From an uncultured Oscillospiraceae bacterium (GTDB taxonomy: Bacteria > Bacillota > Clostridia > Oscillospirales > Ruminococcaceae): a stretch of 25,920 nucleotides of DNA. Made by a program: the position numbers and the translations under genes. A model generated the notes under the pieces. It ran no database searches and was not told the origin of the DNA. It worked only from the letters and a program-made list of their open reading frames with translations. Positions 6,911 to 14,409 of this stretch are shown in pieces. How positions within the stretch are numbered: position 1 is the stretch's first letter; each line of letters starts with the position of its first letter. The DNA is taken from positions 1 to 25,920 of the forward strand of contig CAJUHS010000024.1 of NCBI GenBank assembly GCA_910586535.1, given 5' to 3'.

Positions 6911-8468
6911 ATTCTTCAGTTTCGTCAGAGCTGTCGGGTTTTTCCGAACAGTTTTTTCCCTGACGTTTAAAGCTCAGAGGACTTATCCCCACATACTTTT
7001 TGAATTTATTGTGAAAGTAGTTTATATTGGAGTATCCGACCATTTCCGCGACTTCATACACCTTATACTCGTTCAGCAAAAGCAAACGCTTTGCCTCGGT
7101 GATCCTTATGCGGTCAAGGTAGTTGTTGAAGTTTTCGCCAGTGTACTGATGAAAAACCTTGCCGAGATATGCGCTGTTATATCCGAAGATATTCGCAAGC
7201 TGTTCAAGCCTAAGCTCACGGCTGTAGTTGGACTGAATGTACTGTACAACGCGTTCCATGGTGCTTTTTGTAGTCCTGCCGAAATGCGTGCACGACAGAT
7301 CGCAAAGCATATTTTTAAGCATTTCGATAATGTCGAACAGGCTTGATGTCTCTCCGAGCTTTGCAATAAATTCATTGTTAATAAACTGTTCTGTTTTTTT
7401 ATCGCCGATATTTTTTATCAGACGACTTTTTATGTCCATTATCGCAGTAATGCAAAGCACCTTGATCCTTTCGGGAGTGTAGCTGCTGCTGCAAAGAGCT
7501 TGACGAAGACTATCAAGAGTCTCACATAGCTTTTCGGTGTCGTTGATCTCAACGTATGCGTAAAGCTTTCCTACAATATCGTTTATCTGACCGTCTCCGT
7601 CCGATTCATCGCCGGCGGTTTCCGACGTTACAACGCCTTGATGCAGGTACATAAATCTGTTTTTAAGGAGACTGTCAGCGTCAATGTATGATATTCGTAT
7701 GTCTTCCGGAGTTGTAACGGTATTTCCTATTGTGACAAAAATTTTACCGAAAAGATCCTTATTGAGTTCCACAAAAAAATCGAGTATTTTTTTTCTTTTC
7801 CAGCCCTTAAAAAGTACTGCCGTGATACCGCTTCTAAATTCGGGAGAAAGAATGTCCACGTCACTGCACGAGTTGAGGCGGCTTTTTACCGATTCGAGAA
7901 GAACGGATTTTTCATCTTGATCCATGTCTTCCGCAGGACTTATTATCGACGCGTCGTAATGATCGTAGCAGTAAGAAGAGAGCGAACTTTTTTTAATGAA
8001 ATTATCGTCTCCGAGAAGAAGCGCACGGACAAGCTGTTCGTTCATATATTTGCTGCCCTTGCGTATAGCGGATTTGTTTTTCTTATCGGTATGGATCTCG
8101 TCGCAGACAGTTTTCAGAGCTTCAATAAGCTCGTCCTCGTCCACGGGTTTCAGAATAAATCCCTTTACTCCGAGAGACATTGCTTCCTTAGCATATGTGA
8201 AATCCGAGTATCCGGACAAAATAAGGCATTTTCCTCCGTAGCCGTTTTTCTTAGCGGCTTCAATCATTTTTATACCCGACATCCCAGGCATTTTAACATC
8301 GGCAATAACGATATCCGGATTCAGCGAAAGTATCTTTGAAAGACCATCGTCGCCGTCTTCGGCTTCTGCAATAACTTCAAGACCCAGTTCTTCCCACGGA
8401 ATCATCATTTTTACGCCGTGGCGAACGTTAGGTTCGTCGTCAGCAAGCAAAACCTTGAGCATAAGCAA
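6909..8468 (-). CDS. YesN-type response regulator (REC + AraC-family HTH), 519 aa
   Basis: Output protein of the two-component system encoded in this operon. The N-terminal receiver domain shows KVLLADDEPNVR (acidic pocket), IVIADVKMPGMSG with the phospho-acceptor Asp near residue 57, and FILKPVDEDEL with the conserved Lys near 107. A divergent central region of about 280 residues follows, then a C-terminal AraC-type double HTH: RLEQLANIFGYNSAYLGKVF and YEVAEMVGYSNINYFHNKFK, then GISPLSFK. In the family, members regulate sugar uptake or utilisation genes. The TTG at 8468 lies 8 nt from AAAGGA; an ATG two codons inside (8462) is the alternative. It follows the small membrane-protein gene by 14 bp. 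No transporter gene is adjacent, so the target is unknown. Confidence 0.93.
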   Translation of the reverse strand: MLMLKVLLADDEPNVRHGVKMMIPWEELGLEVIAEAEDGDDGLSKILSLNPDIVIADVKMPGMSGIKMIEAAKKNGYGGKCLILSGYSDFTYAKEAMSLGVKGFILKPVDEDELIEALKTVCDEIHTDKKNKSAIRKGSKYMNEQLVRALLLGDDNFIKKSSLSSYCYDHYDASIISPAEDMDQDEKSVLLESVKSRLNSCSDVDILSPEFRSGITAVLFKGWKRKKILDFFVELNKDLFGKIFVTIGNTVTTPEDIRISYIDADSLLKNRFMYLHQGVVTSETAGDESDGDGQINDIVGKLYAYVEINDTEKLCETLDSLRQALCSSSYTPERIKVLCITAIMDIKSRLIKNIGDKKTEQFINNEFIAKLGETSSLFDIIEMLKNMLCDLSCTHFGRTTKSTMERVVQYIQSNYSRELRLEQLANIFGYNSAYLGKVFHQYTGENFNNYLDRIRITEAKRLLLLNEYKVYEVAEMVGYSNINYFHNKFKKYVGISPLSFKRQGKNCSEKPDSSDETEE

Positions 8469-8482
8469 TGCACCAGTCCTTT

Positions 8483-8959
8483 TTATGAGTGTAGGAAAAT
8501 GCCGATATTATCGGTTTTCGGTTTTTCGATCTCCATGTATTCGCATCCGTCTATTTTGAAAATATGTATTTTGTAATCATGTCCTCGCTTTGCAGTCGGC
8601 GTAAACGCAGCGGCATTTACAACAGTACTGTCGGAAGAGGGATACTTTATTTTCTTTCGGAGAACCTCGGGAATTTTTTCTTTTATAATAGGTATAGTGA
8701 ACATACTTACGATATCATCGGCTCGAAGCCTGCCGGGAGCAAGCCTTACTCCGAACTTTTTGTCTCCGCGGCGGTAAATGTATTGCATCATAGCGCTGTT
8801 TGGGTCAAGGCAAAATTCACCGCATATTTTGTCATATTCGTCCGGAGTAAGATTGCAATTGATTTTTACCTTTCTGTGTGAGTGTAAGAAAGTCGTAATA
8901 ACTGCCGAAATGACGGCGGCACCGGAAACGGCAATAAAGAGTTTGTTTACAGATTTCAT
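8483..8959 (-). CDS. Unknown single-pass membrane protein within the two-component operon, 158 aa
   Basis: ATG 8959 is preceded by AGGAGG (8967-8972) with ideal spacing, so an upstream in-frame extension is discounted. Residues 6-25 form one hydrophobic helix (LFIAVSGAAVISAVITTF), followed by a basic HSHRKVK stretch. The remaining 125 residues are soluble and mixed alpha/beta, with segments such as NLTPDEYDKICGEF, a GRLRADDIVSMF helix and two closing strands (YKIHIFKIDGCEYMEIE). I do not recognise the family. It lies between the sensor kinase and response regulator genes and is almost certainly cotranscribed. A role as accessory sensor or modulator of the kinase is inferred from position only. 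Confidence 0.75.
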   Translation of the reverse strand: MKSVNKLFIAVSGAAVISAVITTFLHSHRKVKINCNLTPDEYDKICGEFCLDPNSAMMQYIYRRGDKKFGVRLAPGRLRADDIVSMFTIPIIKEKIPEVLRKKIKYPSSDSTVVNAAAFTPTAKRGHDYKIHIFKIDGCEYMEIEKPKTDNIGIFLHS

Positions 8960-9039
8960 ATCAAGTCCTCCTGCGCTGATTTCAGAAGCCGTATTAACAA
9001 TTTCTGTATACGTTTTAGAACCGGGCAAAACAATAAAAG

Positions 9040-10881
9040 TTAAATTCTTTTTGAAGAGATATTTTCGCTTATTTCACTGTATTTTTCCGGAAGTCTCTTC
9101 ATAATGTTTTCATCTGCTTTTTGTGGAAGCGTGATCCTTATGGCAGTACCGTGCCCGAACGTAGTTTCTACCGTAAGTCCATACTGTTCTCCGTGATACA
9201 TTTTTATGCGCTTGTTAACGTTGGTAAGACCGATACTTTTTCCAGATGAAGTATCGTTTTTTTCCAGCTTGGCAAGAAGCGCTCTCAGCTTATCCGCAGG
9301 GATTCCCTGACCGTTGTCCGAAACCTCTATTATGACCTGTCCGCTGCGGTAGAAAACCTTTATGTCTATCTTGCCGTTTGCCTTTTCACCCTCTATGCCG
9401 TGAACAAAAGCGTTTTCTACAATGGGCTGAATAATAAGCGGAAGTATCTTATAGTTTCTGTCAACTTCGCAGTATATTGAATAGGATACCCTGTCTCCGA
9501 AGCGGGCAGCCTGAAGTTCAAGGTAGCTTTTGGTAAATTCCAGTTCCGATTCGAGAGTTACCATACTGTCCTTAACCTCAAGACACCGACGCATGAATTT
9601 GCCAAGCTTTTTTACCAGGTCGGCAGTTTCCTTGTCGTCGTTGCAGTAAGCCTTCATACGGATAGTTTCAAGGGTGTTATAGAGGAAGTGCGGATTAATC
9701 TGGCTTGCGAGAGCCTTGAATTCCGCTTCGACTTGATTAAGCTTGAAGCTTTCCGATTGAATTTTGGACTTGTATGCATCGTTCATAAGCGTCTGCATAC
9801 TGTCCACCATTTTTTTCAGATCCTGATAAAGCTCAAATATTTCGTCGGTACCGCGTATTTCCTCGTTTAAAACGAAATTTCCCGACGTGACCTTGTGCAT
9901 CTGGTTTTTGAGAAACTGAATGCGCCTTGAAAACATACTTGAAAAAAGCAGCGTTATCAGAACCGACAGTACGATACATAAAAAAATGTACCATATATAC
10001 ATAAAAATAACGTTATTTATCTCATCGTTGAATAGGGAATAGGGCTTCAGAACATATATCTGAAAAAAGTTTCCCGTGTTGCCGTAATCAAAGTATGATA
10101 TTACAGTATGTCCTATTTTGTTCAGTCTGCTTGAATCGTCCTCAAGAAGTTTTGAACCGCTTATTCCGTAGTAAAAATTATTTTTTTCGCTTGCAAGGAC
10201 AGAGCCTGTATCTATGCCGGGTATATTGCTGTAAAAGACCACTCCCTTAGAAACGCTGAATGCCACGCTGTAATCAATATTTTCGGTAAGTTCGCTATAA
10301 ACTTTCGGACTTACAGACGAGACCATTGCTCCGCAGAAGTTTCCTTTATTGTTTTTAAGGGGACTTATTCTGCATAATCTGTATTCGTCATTTGAGTATA
10401 TGATCTGCCATTTGGCAAGATCGGATTCCATAGCTTCCTTGTACCAGTATGTGTTGCAAACGCTCTCATCCGCATTTTTAAAATTGGAGTTTGCAACAAA
10501 GCCGTCCAAGTCTATATAAAAAGTAATATTTTCTATTTGTGGATACGCGTCCAGAAATTCGGGAATGACCTGATTCTGCATATAGTAGTTGAAATATTCG
10601 TCCTGATTGATAAACTCGTTATTCAGCAGTTCCTTGATCTTGCTGCTTTGAAGCACCCGCTCGCTGACATTTGAAATAGTCAGTATATTGTCGTTGAGCC
10701 TTGTCCTGAGGCTGTCCGCAGTGGAAATTGACTCGTTTTCCGCGTTTACCTTTATCGTATCTGCAAGATTGTACAGAAGGAATACTCCTGCAAGAGTAAC
10801 GGGCACGACTGCCGTAATGCACATGAAAACGAGCTTATTGCGGAATTTTGTGTTAAGCAGCTTCTGAATAGGATTGATCAT
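9040..10881 (-). CDS. YesM-type sensor histidine kinase, about 613 aa
   Basis: Membrane sensor of the two-component system. Numbering from the start used here, transmembrane helix 1 is at about 17-38 and helix 2 at about 290-315; between them lies a 250-residue extracellular Cache-like sensor. A HAMP linker follows (SRRIQFLKNQMHKVTSGNF). The His_kinase domain contains LASQINPHFLYNTLETIR with the phosphorylated His, and the ATPase domain shows IIQPIVENAFVHG (N box), VSDNGQGIP (G1) and GKSIGLTNVNKRI (G2). This layout is the YesM/LytS-like class, partner of YesN regulators. Three in-frame ATGs lie within 10 bases; the third (10881) is chosen because GGAGG lies 10 nt upstream. It heads the operon. 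Confidence 0.93.
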   Translation of the reverse strand: MINPIQKLLNTKFRNKLVFMCITAVVPVTLAGVFLLYNLADTIKVNAENESISTADSLRTRLNDNILTISNVSERVLQSSKIKELLNNEFINQDEYFNYYMQNQVIPEFLDAYPQIENITFYIDLDGFVANSNFKNADESVCNTYWYKEAMESDLAKWQIIYSNDEYRLCRISPLKNNKGNFCGAMVSSVSPKVYSELTENIDYSVAFSVSKGVVFYSNIPGIDTGSVLASEKNNFYYGISGSKLLEDDSSRLNKIGHTVISYFDYGNTGNFFQIYVLKPYSLFNDEINNVIFMYIWYIFLCIVLSVLITLLFSSMFSRRIQFLKNQMHKVTSGNFVLNEEIRGTDEIFELYQDLKKMVDSMQTLMNDAYKSKIQSESFKLNQVEAEFKALASQINPHFLYNTLETIRMKAYCNDDKETADLVKKLGKFMRRCLEVKDSMVTLESELEFTKSYLELQAARFGDRVSYSIYCEVDRNYKILPLIIQPIVENAFVHGIEGEKANGKIDIKVFYRSGQVIIEVSDNGQGIPADKLRALLAKLEKNDTSSGKSIGLTNVNKRIKMYHGEQYGLTVETTFGHGTAIRITLPQKADENIMKRLPEKYSEISENISSKRI

Positions 10882-10929
10882 ATGCATCATGCCTCCGGAA
10901 TTTTTAAGGCGACCGTAAATATTTACTTA

Positions 10930-10938
10930 ATTATATCA
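10930..10938 (-). promoter_or_regulatory. Candidate extended -10 for the two-component operon
   Basis: TGATATAATT on the minus strand gives TATAAT (10930-10935) with an upstream TG, about 50 bp before the kinase start. No good -35 hexamer is seen at 16-18 bp, so this call depends on the extended -10. Confidence 0.45.
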
Positions 10939-10983
10939 TATTTTTCACCATAATGTATGAATATTTAATGAACAAAGCTTCTG

Positions 10984-11029
10984 AAATACAAAAGTCAGCA
11001 CCATTGTATCGGTACTGACTTTTGTATTT
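10984..11029. terminator. Terminator-like hairpin overlapping the methionyl-tRNA synthetase stop codon
   Basis: A perfect 15-bp stem (10984-10998 with 11015-11029), extended by three more pairs after one mismatch, with an 8-nt loop. T-rich DNA follows on the plus strand. On the minus strand the 3' arm itself is T-rich (CTTTTGTATTT). The stop codon of the synthetase gene lies at the base of the stem. Confidence 0.7.
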
Positions 11030-13061
11030 ATTTTTGTTCAAACTGGCTTTCGTGTCTTTTAAAGAAATCCATTCTCGGTTCAAGAAATTTAAGCTTGTGT
11101 TCTGTTTCTCCCGAGAGGATATTATCTGCCATAGGATCGAAGATGTTATCCCAGTTCCAGATATCATCGCCGACATTGAGGTATTCCCGCACCATTTCCG
11201 TTCCGAACGGAGCAATAGGGTGAAGGAGAACAGCCGCTGTTTTTATCATGTGAAAAACATTCACCAGCCATTTTCTCCTCAGTTCATTATCGTCTGCCTT
11301 ATCGGCTTCGGCTTTGGCTTTGGCCATGTATTTGCTTGCCTTGCGGATATAGGAGTCCAGAACATAAGTAACCTGGTGAAATTCAAATTTGTACATGAAA
11401 CGTTCATATTCAAGAACAGCCTTTTCGGATTCCGCAAGAATATCCTCGTCAACAGCACCCACCGGCATTTTACCGTCAAGATATTTTTGAGCGTCGTAGA
11501 AGCAGGTGCGTATGATCCTGTTGAACACGTTGGAAAGCAGAAAACCCTCTTTTGTAACAGGGTCACTGTCTTCGGGCTTTGCCGCGGGATTAAGCGGCTT
11601 AGGCTGGAAGCTTACGCTTCTCATTCCCAGCCCCAGACTCAAAAAGTGCATACGGAGCTGCTCCGGGGTGTAGTAGTCCAGCAGATCGGCAGCCATTGGG
11701 GGCTTTACCGTACCGCTGCTTGAAGCCTTTTTATCCAAAAACAATATATGATGATTAGCCACAAGAACGGGGAGCTGCAATTCTCCGTTTTTCGGGTGTA
11801 CCAAAAGACCGTCTCTGCCCTGCAATGCCATAAACATTGCCATTTCCGCAACGCCGTAGAAGTAAATATTATCCTGACCGATAAACTGGTAGACCTGAGC
11901 CTTGTCCGAGCACCAGAAGTCCCTCCATTCCTCGCGGTCGTGTCCATTTGATTCAAGATATGCTTGGGTGAACGAAATAGGAGCCCAGAGAGATTCAGGC
12001 CATACCCATACGGTGAGAGGTTCTTCGTTTTCAAGTACCGGAGCGGGTACGCCCCAGTCAATATTTCCTGTGAGACGGAAAGGAACAAGGGTTTTTCCCG
12101 TGCGGAAACGTATCCCCGCCTCCGAAAGCACGGCGCAGGATTTTTCACGGTCTGGAAGAGTGCTGAACTTGATAGTGAAAGAGGTTTTTTTAGGCTCTTC
12201 AATAAGCTCATGATTTTCCAGCCTGTCTTTGAGTTCTTCGTATTTCTCCCTGAAATCGTTCATAATATAGATAACGGGAGGCTCAAGGAACTCGCTTATA
12301 GTTTTGTAGACCACCTGCCGCACGTCTTCGCGGTTTCTGATATCTTCGGCATATTCGCGTAGAATATCATAATGATCCGTAAGCTTAAAGTACCAGTTGT
12401 CAACATTTTTCATGACCGGCCTTTCACCTGTGAGAGTGCTCTTGGGGTCGATAAGGTCCTGCGGCATATATTGGTGTCCGAGGTCGCATTCGTCCGCATA
12501 GCCTTTTTCCGACTGACAGCCCTGCACAGGGCATTTTCCCACTACCTGTCTGCCGTTGAGGAATGTCCCTACCTTTTCGTCGTAGAACTGAGCGGTTGAA
12601 ATTTTTTGAAGCTGACCGTTTTCGTAAAGCTTTCTGATGAATTGATCCGATACTTCATTGTGTACATCGGCAGTTCTGCCCAGACCTGACGCGCCGAAAA
12701 GATCAAGGCTTATGCCGTAGTCCTCAAGGGTCTTTTTTTGGGACTCGTGGTTGTCACTGACAAAATCCTTAATAGTACCCTTATAGCCCTGTTCCTCGCT
12801 GAGCTTGCGGTAGCTTTCTGCGATCGGGGAACCGTAGCAGTCTGTTCCGGAAACGAAAATAACGTTTTCCCTGCCTATCCTGTCTCTTAAAAAGCGCGCA
12901 AAAACGTCTGCAAAAACGAATACTCCTCCCACGTGACCGAAGTGCAGCTTTTTGTTTCCGTAAGGCATACCGCCTGTGACAACGGCTTTTTCGGGAAACT
13001 GCGGACGGTTATCCCGTGAAATTTTCTTTTTGATACCATTTCCGCCTGAACTTTTATCCAT
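11028..13061 (-). CDS. metG: Divergent class I methionyl-tRNA synthetase, about 677 aa
   Basis: Expected to charge tRNA-Met with methionine using ATP. Seen: TGGMPYGNKKLHFGHVGG near residue 32, the class I HIGH-type site in the form HFGH; FVSGTDCYGSPI, typical of MetRS; a Cys/His zinc-knuckle region (KCPVQGC…CDLGH); the GNIDWGVPAP segment; and FIGQDNIYFY. The KMSKS loop is unusual, reading LDKKASSSGTVKPP. An insertion of about 80 residues (around YIMNDFREKYEELKDRLENH) lies before GNIDWG, making the protein longer than a core MetRS, and no C-terminal EMAP-like domain is visible. ATG 13061 has GGAGG 9 nt upstream; ATG 13067 is too close to it. Other class I ligase annotations are possible, but MetRS features dominate. 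Confidence 0.85.
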   Translation of the reverse strand: MDKSSGGNGIKKKISRDNRPQFPEKAVVTGGMPYGNKKLHFGHVGGVFVFADVFARFLRDRIGRENVIFVSGTDCYGSPIAESYRKLSEEQGYKGTIKDFVSDNHESQKKTLEDYGISLDLFGASGLGRTADVHNEVSDQFIRKLYENGQLQKISTAQFYDEKVGTFLNGRQVVGKCPVQGCQSEKGYADECDLGHQYMPQDLIDPKSTLTGERPVMKNVDNWYFKLTDHYDILREYAEDIRNREDVRQVVYKTISEFLEPPVIYIMNDFREKYEELKDRLENHELIEEPKKTSFTIKFSTLPDREKSCAVLSEAGIRFRTGKTLVPFRLTGNIDWGVPAPVLENEEPLTVWVWPESLWAPISFTQAYLESNGHDREEWRDFWCSDKAQVYQFIGQDNIYFYGVAEMAMFMALQGRDGLLVHPKNGELQLPVLVANHHILFLDKKASSSGTVKPPMAADLLDYYTPEQLRMHFLSLGLGMRSVSFQPKPLNPAAKPEDSDPVTKEGFLLSNVFNRIIRTCFYDAQKYLDGKMPVGAVDEDILAESEKAVLEYERFMYKFEFHQVTYVLDSYIRKASKYMAKAKAEADKADDNELRRKWLVNVFHMIKTAAVLLHPIAPFGTEMVREYLNVGDDIWNWDNIFDPMADNILSGETEHKLKFLEPRMDFFKRHESQFEQK

Positions 13062-13107
13062 AAACATAATCCTCCGATAATAAGAAGCGAATGATCGCTG
13101 AAATGTA

Positions 13108-14082
13108 TCAGCTTAATGTCAGTATTGCCAGATCTCCGTTATTGCTTTGTCCCGCATTTTTTACAGCAAGGATAACTTTCATCATAAGATTTTCGTCCGA
13201 AGCTCTGAGAGCCGTATCAAAAGCGCTTACCGCCTTTGCAAATCCTTCGTCCGAGAAGTCGGGAACAAAGCAGGTGAGCATTACCTTGACCGCATTATAG
13301 AGAGAGCAGAAAAATACGAAGTGATCCCAGAAATTAAACTCGGGATTTGAAAACGGGATAGAGTATGACCACACATAGTTTATCATAACGTTTTCAATGT
13401 AGTGAGCCTTTTCACCCGCTGCTGACTGAGAAAATTCTTTTCTCATTCCGATATATTTTTTCATATCAGTCATTTTCAGCGTTTCGGGACCTGAAACTCC
13501 CAGATTTTTATAAATTGTATTAAGAACCTCTTTGTAAGCGGCATTGGGTTTTGAAAGGGACTTAAGCAGGGAAATACCGTCCGCAAGGGAGTATCCGGGA
13601 TTCGGGCGGATTTCCTTAAAATACCCGAGTATCTCTTCAAAATTCATATCATTAGAGGTATAGTCGTTGATAAATTTGGGAATAAGCTCAGATCTGCCGT
13701 TGTCGAGCATACCCTGAACGGTTTTGACGCCGTAATTAAGCAGCAGCATACGTTTTTCAAAGTTGACTCCTTTGTTCTGAAGGACGCTCATGAAAAGAGA
13801 TCTTATCTGCCAGTAATACTTAGCCTGAGGATATGTGTTTATAATCTGTTCGCTTTGCTGAAGGAACGGTGCGCTTTCCTCGTCTGGGAGGTTGATCATA
13901 TTGTATTCGAGAACGTTTTTTTCCGCCATAAGCTTTTTTACGGCTTCAATAAAGCAAAGACGTGGAACGTATTCTACTGCAACAGCGGTAGCGTTGACGT
14001 CGCAGAATTCATCGGCGGTCACAGGCTTCATTTTTTCGGTAAGCTCTTTGAGAAAAGCGGGCGTGATAATAGGAAATCCCAT
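13108..14082 (-). CDS. Unknown soluble protein upstream of the methionyl-tRNA synthetase, 324 aa
   Basis: No signal peptide or membrane helix is visible and the protein is predicted mostly alpha-helical, with no motif I recognise. It begins MGFPIITPAFLKELTEKM and has repeated helical stretches in the centre. ATG 14082 is preceded by GGAG at 6 nt. An ATG at 14160 would add 26 residues rich in alanine encoded by a GC-rich palindrome, and starts upstream of that would precede the predicted transcription start. A consensus promoter lies at 14186-14214. The synthetase gene follows after 46 bp with no terminator, so the two are probably cotranscribed. No function is proposed. Confidence 0.75.
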   Translation of the reverse strand: MGFPIITPAFLKELTEKMKPVTADEFCDVNATAVAVEYVPRLCFIEAVKKLMAEKNVLEYNMINLPDEESAPFLQQSEQIINTYPQAKYYWQIRSLFMSVLQNKGVNFEKRMLLLNYGVKTVQGMLDNGRSELIPKFINDYTSNDMNFEEILGYFKEIRPNPGYSLADGISLLKSLSKPNAAYKEVLNTIYKNLGVSGPETLKMTDMKKYIGMRKEFSQSAAGEKAHYIENVMINYVWSYSIPFSNPEFNFWDHFVFFCSLYNAVKVMLTCFVPDFSDEGFAKAVSAFDTALRASDENLMMKVILAVKNAGQSNNGDLAILTLS

Positions 14083-14132
14083 AATAAACTCCATTCCCGG
14101 CGGCAAGATTGATACTGCCCTGTGTCCCGCAG

Positions 14133-14144
14133 CCGCCGCGGCGG
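14133..14144. repeat. GC-rich perfect palindrome in the leader of the 324-aa gene
   Basis: CCGCCGCGGCGG is a perfect 12-bp palindrome, much richer in GC than its surroundings, about 50 bp upstream of the chosen start and flanked by two copies of CCCGCAG-type sequence. It could be a leader hairpin or operator. Confidence 0.4.
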
Positions 14145-14185
14145 ATTCCCGCAGTTTCATCTGCGGTGGGCAAATATTAAATATT

Positions 14186-14214
14186 ATTATACCATATCCT
14201 TTATAAGATTGCAA
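14186..14214 (-). promoter_or_regulatory. Promoter of the 324-aa gene and methionyl-tRNA synthetase operon
   Basis: On the minus strand TTGCAA (14209-14214) and TATAAT (14186-14191) are separated by 17 bp. The predicted transcription start near 14179 leaves a leader of about 95 nt. No T-box or other known riboswitch feature was recognised in that leader. Confidence 0.8.
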
Positions 14215-14288
14215 GAGAATTTTACCTTTTTAGTATAATTACGGCAAAATTTTCCCCTAAAGTTTTCAATAAATATGAATAAAAATAC

Positions 14289-14317
14289 TTGCTAAAATTG
14301 ACGAAATATGTTATAAT
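14289..14317 (+). promoter_or_regulatory. Promoter of the PPK2-type phosphotransferase gene
   Basis: TTGCTA (14289-14294) and TATAAT (14312-14317) with 17-bp spacing and an extended -10 TG. The leader to the ATG is about 85 nt, with AAAGGAAG ahead of the start codon. Confidence 0.75.
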
Positions 14318-14409
14318 CAAATATACAGATATGCTGATGTGTGTTTATGCATTTTGCAGTTGTCAGGATGTGCTTGTACGGCATATATTAACCGAAAGGA
14401 AGTCTCCAT

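Noticed and set aside
6891..7346. 151-codon plus-strand frame opposite the response regulator
   Set aside because: Antisense shadow of the AraC-type HTH region; it starts inside the bidirectional terminator.
11022..11723. 233-codon plus-strand frame opposite the methionyl-tRNA synthetase gene
   Set aside because: It is an antisense shadow of a clearly conserved coding sequence and has no recognisable features of its own.
14083..14180. T-box or S-box riboswitch ahead of the synthetase operon
   Set aside because: The leader is only about 95 nt, with no T-box bulge sequence or SAM-type core; only a GC-rich palindrome is present.
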